From: Mycolicibacterium chubuense | GTDB lineage: Bacteria; Actinomycetota; Actinomycetes; Mycobacteriales; Mycobacteriaceae | Assembly: GCF_001044255.1 (NCBI RefSeq) | Contig: NZ_JYNX01000038.1 | Location: forward strand, 140,832-204,831 | DNA: 64,000 nucleotides | Direction: 5' to 3' | Shown: positions 53,783 through 62,583 of the stretch, in pieces | How the letters are laid out: the number at the start of each line of letters is the position of its first letter | How positions within the stretch are numbered: position 1 is the stretch's first letter | Translations under genes and position numbers: made by a program | The notes under the pieces: model-generated | Told to the model about the DNA's origin: nothing | Seen by the model: the letters and a program-made list of their open reading frames with translations, nothing else | The model's database searches: none

Positions 53783-54490
53783 GTGACCGACGTGATGACG
53801 GAGACGGATCTGCAGCAGCTGGCCGAGCGCGGTGCGGCGGAACTCGGGCCGAACGCCTCGGCCGAGGACCTGCTGCGCTGGACCGACGAGAACTTCGGCG
53901 GCGACTACATCGTCGCGTCGAACATGCAGGACGCGGTCCTGGTCGACCTCGCCGCGAAGGTTCGCCCCGGGGTGGACGTGCTGTTCCTCGACACCGGCTA
54001 CCACTTCGTCGAGACCATCGGCACCCGCGACGCCGTGGAAGCGGTCTACGACGTCAACGTGGTGAACGTGCGGCCGGAGAAGTCGGTCCCCGAGCAGGAC
54101 GCGCTGTTCGGCAAGAACCTGTTCGAGCGCAGTGCCAACGAGTGCTGCCGGATGCGCAAGGTGGAACCGCTGTCGAAGGCGCTGCGCGGCTATTCGGCGT
54201 GGGTGACCGGAATCCGCCGGGTCGAGGCCCCCACCCGCGCCAACGCTCCGTTGATCAGCTGGGACAAGGCGTTCGGGTTGGTGAAGATCAACCCGCTGGC
54301 GGCCTGGTCCGACGACGACATGCAGGACTACATCGACACCCACGGTGTGCTGGTCAATCCCCTTGTCGACGAGGGGTATCCGTCGATCGGGTGCGCGCCC
54401 TGCACCGCCAAGCCGATCGTCGGCGCCGATCCGCGCAGCGGACGCTGGGCCGGGCAGTCCAAGACGGAGTGCGGGCTGCACGCATCGTGA
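53783..54490 (+). CDS. cysH: Adenylylsulfate (APS) reductase
   Basis: CysH (235 residues) reduces adenosine 5'-phosphosulfate to sulfite with thioredoxin. The [4Fe-4S] cluster Cys residues are C121-C122 (NECCRMRKVEPL) and C204/C207 (GCAPC), which define the APS type rather than the PAPS type. The catalytic Cys is C230 in the C-terminal ECGLH. The substrate-binding region LDTGYHFVETIGTRDAVEAV is normal. GTG at 53783 follows the sirA stop by 6 bases. Its product feeds SirA directly. The stop overlaps che1 (GTGA). Confidence 0.95.
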   Translation: MTDVMTETDLQQLAERGAAELGPNASAEDLLRWTDENFGGDYIVASNMQDAVLVDLAAKVRPGVDVLFLDTGYHFVETIGTRDAVEAVYDVNVVNVRPEKSVPEQDALFGKNLFERSANECCRMRKVEPLSKALRGYSAWVTGIRRVEAPTRANAPLISWDKAFGLVKINPLAAWSDDDMQDYIDTHGVLVNPLVDEGYPSIGCAPCTAKPIVGADPRSGRWAGQSKTECGLHAS

Positions 54491-55203
54491 ACGCGGGGAC
54501 GGACACGCTGGTGCTGACGGCGCACGGCAGCGCCGATCCCCGCTCGGCGGCCACCGCGCGGGCGATCGTCGCGTGCATCGGGCGCCTGCGGCCCACGCTG
54601 GACGCCCGCGTCGCGTTCTGTGAGCAGAACGAGCCGAACCTGGCCGACGTGCTGACCACCGTCGGGCGGGGCGCGGTGGTGGTGCCGCTGCTGCTCGCCG
54701 ACGCCTACCACGCCCGTGTCGACATCCCCGCGATGATCGCGGAGTCCGGGTCCGACGCGCGCCGGGCGGCCGTTCTCGGTGAGGACGACCGGCTCATCCA
54801 CGTGTTGCGGCAACGGCTCGAACACGCCGGGGTGTCACGGCTCGACCCGGATGTCGGCGTGCTGGTCACCGCGGTCGGGTCGTCGCACGCGCGGGCCAAT
54901 GTCCGCACCGCCACGGTGGCCCGGGAACTGACACTGACCACACGGTGGACTGCGACCACCGCGTTCGCCACCGGCCCGGCGCCCTCGTTGGCGGACGCGG
55001 CCGCCGTCCTCCGGGAGCGCGGCGCCTCCCGGCTCGTCATCGCCCCCTGGTTCCTGGCGCCTGGGCGTATCACCGATCGCGTCGCAGAATTCGCGCGCGC
55101 ACAGGGTCTTTCGATGTCCGCGCCGCTGGGCGCGCATCGCCAGGTGGCCGAGACGGTGCTCGACCGCTACGACGCAGCTTTGTCTGCATCGATAGCCGCC
55201 TGA
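54487..55203 (+). CDS. che1: CbiX/SirB-type ferrochelatase (siroheme synthesis)
   Basis: This 238-residue chelatase-fold protein has two related halves. The first begins TLVLTAHGSADPRSAATARA with a metal-site His; a second His lies in LADAYHARVDIPAM. The second half shows GVLVTAVGSSHARANVRTAT and RLVIAPWFLAPGRITDRVAE. It probably inserts iron into sirohydrochlorin to make the siroheme that SirA needs. GTG at 54487 overlaps the cysH stop by 4 bases, so the three genes are one operon, as Rv2391-Rv2393. Cobalt chelation is an alternative. Confidence 0.85.
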   Translation: MNAGTDTLVLTAHGSADPRSAATARAIVACIGRLRPTLDARVAFCEQNEPNLADVLTTVGRGAVVVPLLLADAYHARVDIPAMIAESGSDARRAAVLGEDDRLIHVLRQRLEHAGVSRLDPDVGVLVTAVGSSHARANVRTATVARELTLTTRWTATTAFATGPAPSLADAAAVLRERGASRLVIAPWFLAPGRITDRVAEFARAQGLSMSAPLGAHRQVAETVLDRYDAALSASIAA

Positions 55204-55299
55204 CCAGCGTTCTTGCGCAGTCTCGGTACAGTGGGCGTCACCCGACCACGGCCCACCGAGCAAGGACTCGATGCACCCTCATAGACCCGAGGCGGTCAC

Positions 55300-56667
55300 A
55301 TGCTGACCGCCGTTCTCGCACTTTTGCTGGGCCTTCTCGTCGTTTCGGCGATCACCGCGCTGACCGGATATTTCGTCGCGCAGGAGTTCGCGTACATGGC
55401 CGTGGACCGCTCGCGCCTGAAGGCCCGCGCCGACGCCGGCGACTCGACGGCGGCTCGCGCGCTCGCCGTCACACGGCGGACATCGTTCATGCTCTCCGGG
55501 GCACAGCTGGGCATCACCGTCACCGGGCTGCTGGTGGGCTACGCGGCCGAACCACTGATCGGGCGAGGTCTCGACACACTGCTCAGCGGTGCCGGTGTAC
55601 CGATCGCGGTGTCGGTGGGAATCGGTGGCGTGGCCGCGATCCTGGTGTCGACGGTGATCCAGATGCTCTTCGGGGAGCTCTTCCCGAAGAACCTCGCTCT
55701 GGCCCGGCCGGAACTGCTCGCCCGCCGGCTGGCGTGGTCGACCACTGCGTACCTGATGGTGTTCGGGTGGCTGATCTGGCTGTTCGATCAGTCGTCGAAT
55801 CTCCTGCTTCGGGCACTGCGCATCGAACCGGTGCACGATGTCGAGCACTCGGCCACTCCCCGCGACCTGGAGCACATCGTCGCCACGTCACGCGACGCCG
55901 GTGAGATCGCGCCGGAGCTCTCGGGGTTGCTGCACCGGATCCTCGACTTCCCGACGTCGACGGCCCAGCACGCGATGGTCCCGCGCGCCCGCGTCGACGT
56001 CGTGCCCGCCGCCGAGACGGTGGAGGCCGTGCTCGCTCGCATGGCGTCCGGGCACACCCGCTACCCGGTCGTCACCTCGGAGCGTGACGACGTCGTCGGC
56101 GTGATCCATCTGCGCGACCTGTTGGCGGAGGCACCGCCGTCACGCACCGCCGCCCAGCACTGCCGCCCCGCGGTTGTCGTTCCCGAGACACTGCCGCTTC
56201 CCGATGTTCTTCGCGCACTGCGTGATTCGAAGGAGGAGATGGCCGTCGTCATCGACGAGTACGGAGGCTTCGCCGGGATCGTCACGATCGAGGACCTGGC
56301 CGAGGAACTCGTCGGTGAGATCGACGACGAACACGACACCGAGGTCGACGAGGTCGCCGTCGCCGTCGAGGACGGCTGGCTGCTGGCCGCGGACCTGCCG
56401 GTGGACGAGGCCGAACGGCTACTCGGCGTGACCCTGCCCTCAGGCGACTACGAGACGGTCGCCGGCATGCTCATCGCTCACGCCGGCGGACTGCCTGCCG
56501 TCGGTGACACGGTGACGATCGCGCTGCCGCCCGATCCGTCCGACCTGCTGCATCCGGGAGCGACTCCCGTCCGTGCGCTCGTCGCCGACGTGCGCTCGGT
56601 GCAGAAGCGAGTTCCCGCACGGGCTCTCGTGCGGATCGTCGTCGACGCGAAGGTTCTCGATGTCTGA
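55300..56667 (+). CDS. CNNM/HlyC-CorC family membrane protein with CBS domains (first of pair)
   Basis: This 455-residue protein has an N-terminal DUF21 membrane domain (ILVSTVIQMLFGELFPKN is the conserved core). A CBS pair follows near residues 220-350 (HAMVPRARVDVVPAAETVEA, MAVVIDEYGGFAGIVTIED). A CorC-type C-terminal domain (VEDGWLLAADLPVDEAERLL) ends the protein. The family is tied to Mg2+/divalent cation export. ATG at 55300 is the obvious start. It overlaps the next gene by 8 bases. The 96-base gap to che1 may hold a promoter, but I see no clear hexamers. Confidence 0.87.
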   Translation: MLTAVLALLLGLLVVSAITALTGYFVAQEFAYMAVDRSRLKARADAGDSTAARALAVTRRTSFMLSGAQLGITVTGLLVGYAAEPLIGRGLDTLLSGAGVPIAVSVGIGGVAAILVSTVIQMLFGELFPKNLALARPELLARRLAWSTTAYLMVFGWLIWLFDQSSNLLLRALRIEPVHDVEHSATPRDLEHIVATSRDAGEIAPELSGLLHRILDFPTSTAQHAMVPRARVDVVPAAETVEAVLARMASGHTRYPVVTSERDDVVGVIHLRDLLAEAPPSRTAAQHCRPAVVVPETLPLPDVLRALRDSKEEMAVVIDEYGGFAGIVTIEDLAEELVGEIDDEHDTEVDEVAVAVEDGWLLAADLPVDEAERLLGVTLPSGDYETVAGMLIAHAGGLPAVGDTVTIALPPDPSDLLHPGATPVRALVADVRSVQKRVPARALVRIVVDAKVLDV

Positions 56668-57664
56668 CCCGTGGGTCATCGCACTGATCACCGCCGGGCT
56701 GATCGCGCTGAGCGCGTTCTTCGTCGCGGTGGAATTCTCGCTGATCGCCGCGCGACGCAGCCGGCTGGCGGATTCGGCTGCTCACAGTCGCCGCGCCCGG
56801 GCGGCGCTGCGCAGCGCCTCCGAACTGTCGGTTCTGCTGGCCGGCGCCCAATTGGGTATCACCGTCTGCACCTTGCTTCTCGGCGCCATCACCAAACCTG
56901 CTGTGCACTATGCGATCTCGCCGTGGCTGCGCGATGCGGGCGCACCCGCGTGGCTGGCCGACGCCGGCGGCTTCGCGCTGGCGCTGGTGATCGTCACCTT
57001 CCTCCACCTGGTGATCGGCGAGATGGCGCCCAAGTCGTGGGCCATCGCCCATCCGGAGCGTTCCGCGCTGTTGCTCGCCGTGCCGATGCGCGGCTTCATG
57101 TTCCTGACCCGCCCGCTGCTCCGCGCCTTGAACCAGGCGGCGAACTGGTGCCTTCGCCGCGTGGGGGTGATACCCGTCGATGAACTCGCCGACAGCCAGG
57201 ACCCCCAGGCTCTGCGCCAGTTGGTGGATCACTCGGCTGCGGTGGGCACCCTCGCCGAGAGCTACCACGCCAATCTCGCCAGCGCGTTGGAGCTGGAATC
57301 GCTGCGCGTCGACCAGGTCACGCGCGTCGGCTCGCACATGGGCCGGGTGAACCCGGACGCCAGCGCCGCCCGGATCCGGGACGCCGCGCGCGCCGCCGGG
57401 CACCTTCGGCTCCTCGTGTGCGAGGACGGGTCCGACACCGTTCTCGGCGTGGTCCACGTACGCGACAGCCTGACGTCACCCGCGTCAGCACGCCAGTTGA
57501 TGCGTCCGGCGCTGACGCTGCCGGCCGACACACCGGTGTACGAGGCCCTCCAGATGATGCGGGAGGCCCGCAGCCACCTGGCCGTCGTCCCCGCTGACAC
57601 CGGGACTCGCGTGCTGACGATGACCGACCTGCTGGATCGACTGCTGGCGCTCGACGCGACCTGA
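56660..57664 (+). CDS. CNNM/HlyC-CorC family membrane protein (second of pair, lacks CorC domain)
   Basis: This 334-residue partner has a DUF21 membrane domain (LITAGLIALSAFFVAVEFSL, VIVTFLHLVIGEMAPKSWAI) and a CBS pair (VTRVGSHMGRVNPDASAARI, HLAVVPADTGTRVLTMTD). It stops after the CBS region and lacks the C-terminal CorC domain of its neighbour. ATG at 56660 overlaps the previous stop by 8 bases. Such long/short tandem pairs are common in actinobacteria and probably form a heteromeric complex. A 216-base gap to the CsoR-family gene follows, filled by operator-like palindromes. Confidence 0.85.
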   Translation: MSDPWVIALITAGLIALSAFFVAVEFSLIAARRSRLADSAAHSRRARAALRSASELSVLLAGAQLGITVCTLLLGAITKPAVHYAISPWLRDAGAPAWLADAGGFALALVIVTFLHLVIGEMAPKSWAIAHPERSALLLAVPMRGFMFLTRPLLRALNQAANWCLRRVGVIPVDELADSQDPQALRQLVDHSAAVGTLAESYHANLASALELESLRVDQVTRVGSHMGRVNPDASAARIRDAARAAGHLRLLVCEDGSDTVLGVVHVRDSLTSPASARQLMRPALTLPADTPVYEALQMMREARSHLAVVPADTGTRVLTMTDLLDRLLALDAT

Positions 57665-58153
<489 letters not shown>

Positions 58154-58154
58154 C

Positions 58155-59210
58155 CTACGACAACCGGGCGGGTTCGCCGTCGGTGACCGCAGCCGGGTCC
58201 GCCGGCGCCTCATCGGGCAGACTCGGCACCCGGGTGGCCCGCACGTAGACGGTGTCGCCCTGCTTGAGGCCGAGCGCTTCGGCGTCGCCGCGGGTGATCT
58301 GCGCGGTGAACGGCGTGTGCGTCGCCGCATTGGTCAGCTCGACGCGCACCTCGAAGCCGAGCATCACGATCCGGTCGATCACCGCCTTGGTCACGCCGGT
58401 GGTCTGAATCGAGTTGTCGCCGTTGGCGATCGCCATGTCGGGATTGCGGCCGACGCGGATGTCGTGCGGGCGCACCAGCGCGCCGTTGAGTGGCGACACC
58501 GCACCCAGGAACGACATCACGAACGCGTTGGCCGGGCTGTCGTAGACCTCGGTGGGCGAGCCGACCTGCTCGATGCGGCCCTTGTTGAGCACCGCGATCC
58601 GGTCGGCGACGTCGAGTGCCTCCTGCTGGTCGTGGGTCACCAGGACCGTGGTGACATGCACCTCGTCGTGCAGACGGCGCAGCCACGCCCTCAGGTCCTC
58701 GCGCACCTTGGCGTCCAGCGCGCCGAACGGCTCGTCGAGCAGCAGCACCTGCGGGTCGACGGCGAGCGCGCGGGCCAGCGCCATGCGTTGGCGCTGCCCG
58801 CCGGAGAGCTGGTTGGGGTACCGGGTCTGGAACCCCGCCAGCCCGACCACCTCGAGGAGGTTGTCGACCTTGGCGGTGATCTCGGCCTTCGGCCGTTTCC
58901 GGATCTTGAGCCCGAACGCGACGTTCTCACGCACCGTGAGGTGCTTGAAGGCGGCGTAGTGCTGGAACACGAACCCGATGCCGCGCTTCTGCGGCGGCAC
59001 GTCGGTGACGTCCCGGCCGTTGATCGTGATCGTGCCCGAGTCCGGCTCGTCGAGCCCGGCGATGGCCCGCAACAGCGTCGACTTGCCCGACCCGCTGGGG
59101 CCCAGGAGCGCGGTCAACGATCCGGCGGGCACGACGAAGTCGACGTTGTCGAGCGCGGCGAAGTCGCCGTAGCGCTTGTTGGCGCCGCTCACGGTGATCG
59201 CGTGGGTCAT
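58155..59210 (-). CDS. cysA: Sulfate ABC transporter ATPase CysA
   Basis: This 351-residue ATPase powers sulfate/thiosulfate import. Walker A is GPSGSGKST (about residues 37-45), the ABC signature is [16 protein letters not shown], and Walker B is [15 protein letters not shown]. The switch His is in [18 protein letters not shown]-terminal TOBE-like regulatory domain ([20 protein letters not shown]) follows. ATG at 59210 lies 31 bases after cysW. The operon order is subI-cysT-cysW-cysA, as Rv2400c-Rv2397c. Confidence 0.95.
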   Translation of the reverse strand: MTHAITVSGANKRYGDFAALDNVDFVVPAGSLTALLGPSGSGKSTLLRAIAGLDEPDSGTITINGRDVTDVPPQKRGIGFVFQHYAAFKHLTVRENVAFGLKIRKRPKAEITAKVDNLLEVVGLAGFQTRYPNQLSGGQRQRMALARALAVDPQVLLLDEPFGALDAKVREDLRAWLRRLHDEVHVTTVLVTHDQQEALDVADRIAVLNKGRIEQVGSPTEVYDSPANAFVMSFLGAVSPLNGALVRPHDIRVGRNPDMAIANGDNSIQTTGVTKAVIDRIVMLGFEVRVELTNAATHTPFTAQITRGDAEALGLKQGDTVYVRATRVPSLPDEAPADPAAVTDGEPARLS

Positions 59211-59241
59211 GATCGTCGGACTCCCGAGTCGTAGTCGGTCT

Positions 59242-60054
59242 TCATTTTGCGGCCTTGGCCCGGCGGGCGTCGAGGATCACCTGGGCGACGAGGACGAGGA
59301 CCGCCACACTCATCAGCAGGGTGGCGATCGCATAGGCGCCGTACTCGGCGCCACGGTTGTACCGGTCGGCGACCAGCAGCGTCAGGGTCTGCGACTGGCC
59401 GGGCAGGTTGGACGACACCATGATGACCGCGCCGAACTCGCCCAGTGTGCGCGCGACGGTGAGCACGATGCCGTACGTCAGCCCCCACCGGATGGAGGGC
59501 AGCGTGATGCGCCAGAACGTCTGCCACCACTGCGCGCCCAGGGTGGCCGACGCCTCCTCCTGGTCGGTGCCGATCTCGTGCAGCACCGGTTCCACCTCGC
59601 GGATCACGAACGGCACCGTGACGAACACGCTGGCCAGCACGATGCCGGGAAAGCTGAAGATGATCTTCAGCCCGAAGTCGTTCTCCACGAACCCGAACAG
59701 CCCCGCCGAGCCCCACAGCAGGATCAGCGCGACACCGACCACCACCGGGGACACCGCGAACGGCAGGTCGATGATCGCCTGCAGGACACTCTTGCCACGA
59801 AAGCGGTTGCGCGCCAGCACGAGTGCCGTCGGCACGCCGAACAGCACGTTCAGCGGGACGACGATCGCGACCACCAGCAGCGAGAGCTGCAGCGCCGAGA
59901 CGGCCGCTGGGGTACCGACGGAGGCGAAGAAGGCGCCGACACCCGGGGAGAACGTGCGCCACAGGATCAGGCCGACGGGGACCAGGACCAAGATCGTGAT
60001 GTAGCCGATCGCCACCCACCGCAGCAGGAGCCGGACGGCCGGGGAGAGGATCAC
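59242..60054 (-). CDS. cysW: Sulfate ABC transporter permease CysW
   Basis: This 270-residue membrane permease has about six hydrophobic segments. The ATPase-coupling EAA loop reads [20 protein letters not shown], followed by [20 protein letters not shown], typical of CysW. The GTG start at 60054 overlaps the cysT stop by 4 bases. Together with CysT it forms the heterodimeric channel through which sulfate delivered by SubI passes. Confidence 0.93.
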   Translation of the reverse strand: MILSPAVRLLLRWVAIGYITILVLVPVGLILWRTFSPGVGAFFASVGTPAAVSALQLSLLVVAIVVPLNVLFGVPTALVLARNRFRGKSVLQAIIDLPFAVSPVVVGVALILLWGSAGLFGFVENDFGLKIIFSFPGIVLASVFVTVPFVIREVEPVLHEIGTDQEEASATLGAQWWQTFWRITLPSIRWGLTYGIVLTVARTLGEFGAVIMVSSNLPGQSQTLTLLVADRYNRGAEYGAYAIATLLMSVAVLVLVAQVILDARRAKAAK

Positions 60055-60896
60055 GCCGCCAACTCCTCCCGCTTGGCCGCGCGCGCGCCGACCGCGCGCA
60101 GGATGAACAGCACGACGAAGGAGATCACCAGCAGCACGATGGAGATCGCCGCGGCCCCCACTCTGTCATCGTTCTCGATCAGCGTGCGGATCCATTGCGA
60201 AGACACTTCGGTCTCGCCGGGTATCGCGCCGCCGATCAGCACGACGGAGCCGAACTCGCCGATCGCCCGCGAGAACGCCAGGCCGGCACCGGAGAGCAGC
60301 GACGGCAGCAGCGCGGGCAGGATCACCTTGGTGAAGATCAGGTAGTTGTTGGCGCCCAATGACGCGGCCGCCTCCTCCACCTCGCGGTCGAGCTCGAGCA
60401 GCACGGGCTGCACCGAGCGGACCACGAACGGCAGCGTGACGAACAGCAGCGCGACGCCGATACCCCACTTCGTCTGCTGCAGGTGCAGCCCGACGGGACT
60501 GTTGGGGCCGTAGAGCGCCAACATCACCAGGCTCGCCACGATCGTCGGCAGCGCGAACGGCAGGTCGATCACCGAATCCACCAGCCGCTTGCCGGGGAAA
60601 TCGTCGCGGGTCAGCACCCACGCGACGATCACCCCGAAGACCGCGTTGATCAGCGTCACGCCGATGGACACCGTCAGCGTGACCCGGAACGACTCCAGTG
60701 CGGCGTTGGACGTGACCGCCCGCCAGAATGCGTCCCATCCGCCGGTCGCGGACTGCCACACGATTGCGGCGAGCGGGAGCAGCACGATCACCGACAGCCA
60801 CAGCGTCGCGGCGCCGACCCGCAGCGAGGTGCTGCCGTGGCGGTTGCGCCCCCGGAGGCGCGTCGCCGGCTCGACCTCCGCGACGGTCGAGGTCAT
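60051..60896 (-). CDS. cysT: Sulfate ABC transporter permease CysT
   Basis: This 281-residue permease has about six membrane segments (for example LWLSVIVLLPLAAIVWQSAT and VVRSVQPVLLELDREVEEAA leading into the EAA loop). The loop is EEAAASLGANNYLIFTKVIL and is followed by FSRAIGEFGSVVLIGGAIPG, the block shared by CysT/CysU. ATG at 60896 overlaps the subI stop by 4 bases. It is the partner of CysW. Confidence 0.93.
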   Translation of the reverse strand: MTSTVAEVEPATRLRGRNRHGSTSLRVGAATLWLSVIVLLPLAAIVWQSATGGWDAFWRAVTSNAALESFRVTLTVSIGVTLINAVFGVIVAWVLTRDDFPGKRLVDSVIDLPFALPTIVASLVMLALYGPNSPVGLHLQQTKWGIGVALLFVTLPFVVRSVQPVLLELDREVEEAAASLGANNYLIFTKVILPALLPSLLSGAGLAFSRAIGEFGSVVLIGGAIPGETEVSSQWIRTLIENDDRVGAAAISIVLLVISFVVLFILRAVGARAAKREELAA

Positions 60897-61927
60897 CCCG
60901 TGGCCTGCTTGTAGATCTTGGTGATCGAGCCGTTCTCCTTGTCGAACAGCGCCGGGTCGACGTCACCCCAGCCGCCGAGGTCGGCGATCGTCCACAGCTT
61001 CTGCGGCGCCGGGAAGTCCTTGGCGAAGTCGGCGGCGACTGCCGGATCGACCGGCCGGAAGCCCGCCTCGGCCCACAGCTTCTGCCCCTCGGGGGTGTAG
61101 AGGAAGTTCTTCAGCGCGTTGGCCTGGTCCTGATGCTGCGACGACGACACCACGGCGACCGGGTTCTCGATCTTGAAGGTCTGCGGCGGGTTGACGTGCT
61201 CGACGGGCTTGCCCTGGCGTTCGACGTTGATCGCCTCGTTCTCGTAGGAGATCAGCACGTCACCGCTGCCCTGCAGGAACACGTCGGTGGCCTCCCGGCC
61301 CGATCCCGGGCGGGTCTTGACGTGCTCGGTCACCAGCTTGTTGACGAAGTCCAGGCCGGCCTGGGGGTTCTTGCCGCCGTCGCTCTTGGCCGCGTACGGC
61401 GCGAGCAGGTTCCACTTCGCCGATCCCGAACTCAGCGGGCTCGGCGTGACGACCTCGAGGCCGGGCTGCAGCAGGTCGTCCCAGTCCCGGATGTTCTTGG
61501 GATTGCCCTGGCGCACGACGAGCGACACCACGGACCCGAACGGGATGCCCTTGGTGGCGCCGGCGTTCCAGTCCGCGGCCACCTTGTCGGCCTTGACCAG
61601 GCGGGTGATGTCGGGCTCGACCGAGAAGTTGACGATGTCGGCCGGCTTGCCGTCGACGACGGCGCGCGACTGGTCGCCCGAGGCGCCGTAGGAGGTCGTC
61701 ACCGCGACACCCTTACCTTCGGGCGTGGCCGCGAACGCCGGGATGATCTTGCTCCACCCGGGCTCGGGCACCGCGTAGGCGACCAGCGTCAGCGTGGTCT
61801 CGGCGTTCGACCCGCCACCCTCACCGGCGACGTCGCTGGATCCGCCGCCGCACGCGGCGACCAGCGACGTGGTGAGGGCCAGCGCTGCTACCGCGCGCCA
61901 CCGCGCACCGGGCTTGGTGAGATTCAT
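60893..61927 (-). CDS. subI: Sulfate-binding lipoprotein SubI
   Basis: This 344-residue solute-binding protein captures sulfate outside the membrane. The N-terminus is a lipoprotein signal with lipobox SLVAAC (lipid-modified C26), followed by a Gly/Ser linker. The binding-protein core shows TLTLVAYAVPEPGWSKIIPA, VVTSSYGASGDQ-like substrate loops (VTTSYGASGDQSRAVVDGKP) and VVTPSPLSSGSAKWNLLAPY. ATG at 61927 has AAAGG just upstream. It heads subI-cysT-cysW-cysA and follows a poly-Cys leader by 131 bases. Confidence 0.94.
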   Translation of the reverse strand: MNLTKPGARWRAVAALALTTSLVAACGGGSSDVAGEGGGSNAETTLTLVAYAVPEPGWSKIIPAFAATPEGKGVAVTTSYGASGDQSRAVVDGKPADIVNFSVEPDITRLVKADKVAADWNAGATKGIPFGSVVSLVVRQGNPKNIRDWDDLLQPGLEVVTPSPLSSGSAKWNLLAPYAAKSDGGKNPQAGLDFVNKLVTEHVKTRPGSGREATDVFLQGSGDVLISYENEAINVERQGKPVEHVNPPQTFKIENPVAVVSSSQHQDQANALKNFLYTPEGQKLWAEAGFRPVDPAVAADFAKDFPAPQKLWTIADLGGWGDVDPALFDKENGSITKIYKQATG

Positions 61928-62058
61928 GGGTGACCTTTCCGTGGGGGAACGAACCTGTCGGGGAGTCCGGTCACGCGGAAGGTGGTGGCGTCGTCGCCGT
62001 GCAAGTCGGCACGGGAACATCTCTGCCGAACACCTGACCGCCGATCGGGGGTGAGGAG

Positions 62059-62151
62059 TCAGCAACAACAACACACGTCAGCAACGGCCGAGAGACCGAC
62101 AGCAATGAGCGCCACGATGTGGCCGCCCTTGTTGCCGCACGCCGTTTGCAT
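62059..62151 (-). CDS. Poly-cysteine leader peptide upstream of subI (attenuator)
   Basis: This 30-residue ORF starts MQTACGNKGGHIVALIA and ends VADVCCCC immediately before TGA (GTG TGT TGT TGT TGC TGA). A run of four Cys codons just before the stop is the hallmark of cysteine-responsive attenuators reported in mycobacteria (Ms4533A type, from memory). TATTCT on the minus strand (62164-62159) lies exactly 7 bases before the ATG, so the transcript is very probably leaderless. Low cysteine would stall the ribosome and raise expression of the sulfate importer. The 131 bases between this ORF and subI hold the subI Shine-Dalgarno and no other gene I can see. Confidence 0.85.
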   Translation of the reverse strand: MQTACGNKGGHIVALIAVGLSAVADVCCCC

Positions 62152-62158
62152 GGCGCGA

Positions 62159-62164
62159 AGAATA
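62159..62164 (-). promoter_or_regulatory. -10 element of the subI leader transcript
   Basis: TATTCT on the minus strand fits the mycobacterial TANNNT -10 and is spaced 7 bases from the leader ATG, placing transcription start at the A of the start codon. No clear -35 is seen, as is common in mycobacteria. Confidence 0.6.
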
Positions 62165-62193
62165 ACACCAGTCCCGGTCGGTGGGTGACTCGG

Positions 62194-62280
62194 TCAGCGG
62201 GTGAGAAGCCACATCAGGATCACCAGCACGACCAGCGCGATCAGCGCCAGCGTCACCCGGGAGCGAGGCATCCCACTCAT
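62194..62280 (-). CDS. Tiny single-pass membrane peptide (28 aa)
   Basis: This ORF reads MSGMPRSRVTLALIALVVLV, then ILMWLLTR, and stops. It is one hydrophobic helix with a basic N-terminal flank and a terminal Arg. ATG at 62280 overlaps the stop of the upstream small membrane gene in ATGA fashion, a strong sign of real translation because gene-to-gene coupling of this type is the rule in this window. It is too short for family assignment. Function is unknown. Confidence 0.5.
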   Translation of the reverse strand: MSGMPRSRVTLALIALVVLVILMWLLTR

Positions 62281-62495
62281 CGGTCACTCCCCTCGGTGTC
62301 GCCCGCCGCCTCGTCGGGCGAACGGCGCAGGCGCTGCTGCAGCTGGATGCCGCGGTCGAGCACCGCGTCCAGCACGACCGCCACGGCGTAGGCCAGAGCA
62401 AGCACCACGGGGATCACCACCACCGACTGCGCGACGAACGGCAGCCCCGAGAGCCAGAGCTCCACTCCGTCCCACCAGCTCAGGAATCCGCCCAC
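62277..62495 (-). CDS. Small membrane protein (Rv2401A-like, 72 aa)
   Basis: This 72-residue protein begins MGGFLSWWDGVELWLSGLPF. Its hydrophobic helix is VAQSVVVIPVVLALAYAVAV, and a charged C-terminal tail follows (LQQRLRRSPDEAAGDTEGSD). The GTG at 62495 is selected because the conserved part starts there. It is divergent from the GH15 gene across 88 bases and coupled to the tiny ORF downstream. A similar short membrane protein (Rv2401A) lies at this position in M. tuberculosis. Function is unknown. Confidence 0.68.
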   Translation of the reverse strand: MGGFLSWWDGVELWLSGLPFVAQSVVVIPVVLALAYAVAVVLDAVLDRGIQLQQRLRRSPDEAAGDTEGSDR

Positions 62496-62583
62496 CCGGC
62501 CCAGACTAGGCGCACGCCCCGGCTTGCGAGGCGCAGGCGTGTTCGGGTAGACGCCGAGGTACCCGGCAGTCGATGATGAGCAA

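Noticed and set aside
62496-62583. An additional small gene between the Rv2401A-like gene and the GH15 gene
   Set aside because: The frame here is only the upstream open part of the minus-strand membrane gene; no start, Shine-Dalgarno or conserved sequence supports another gene.
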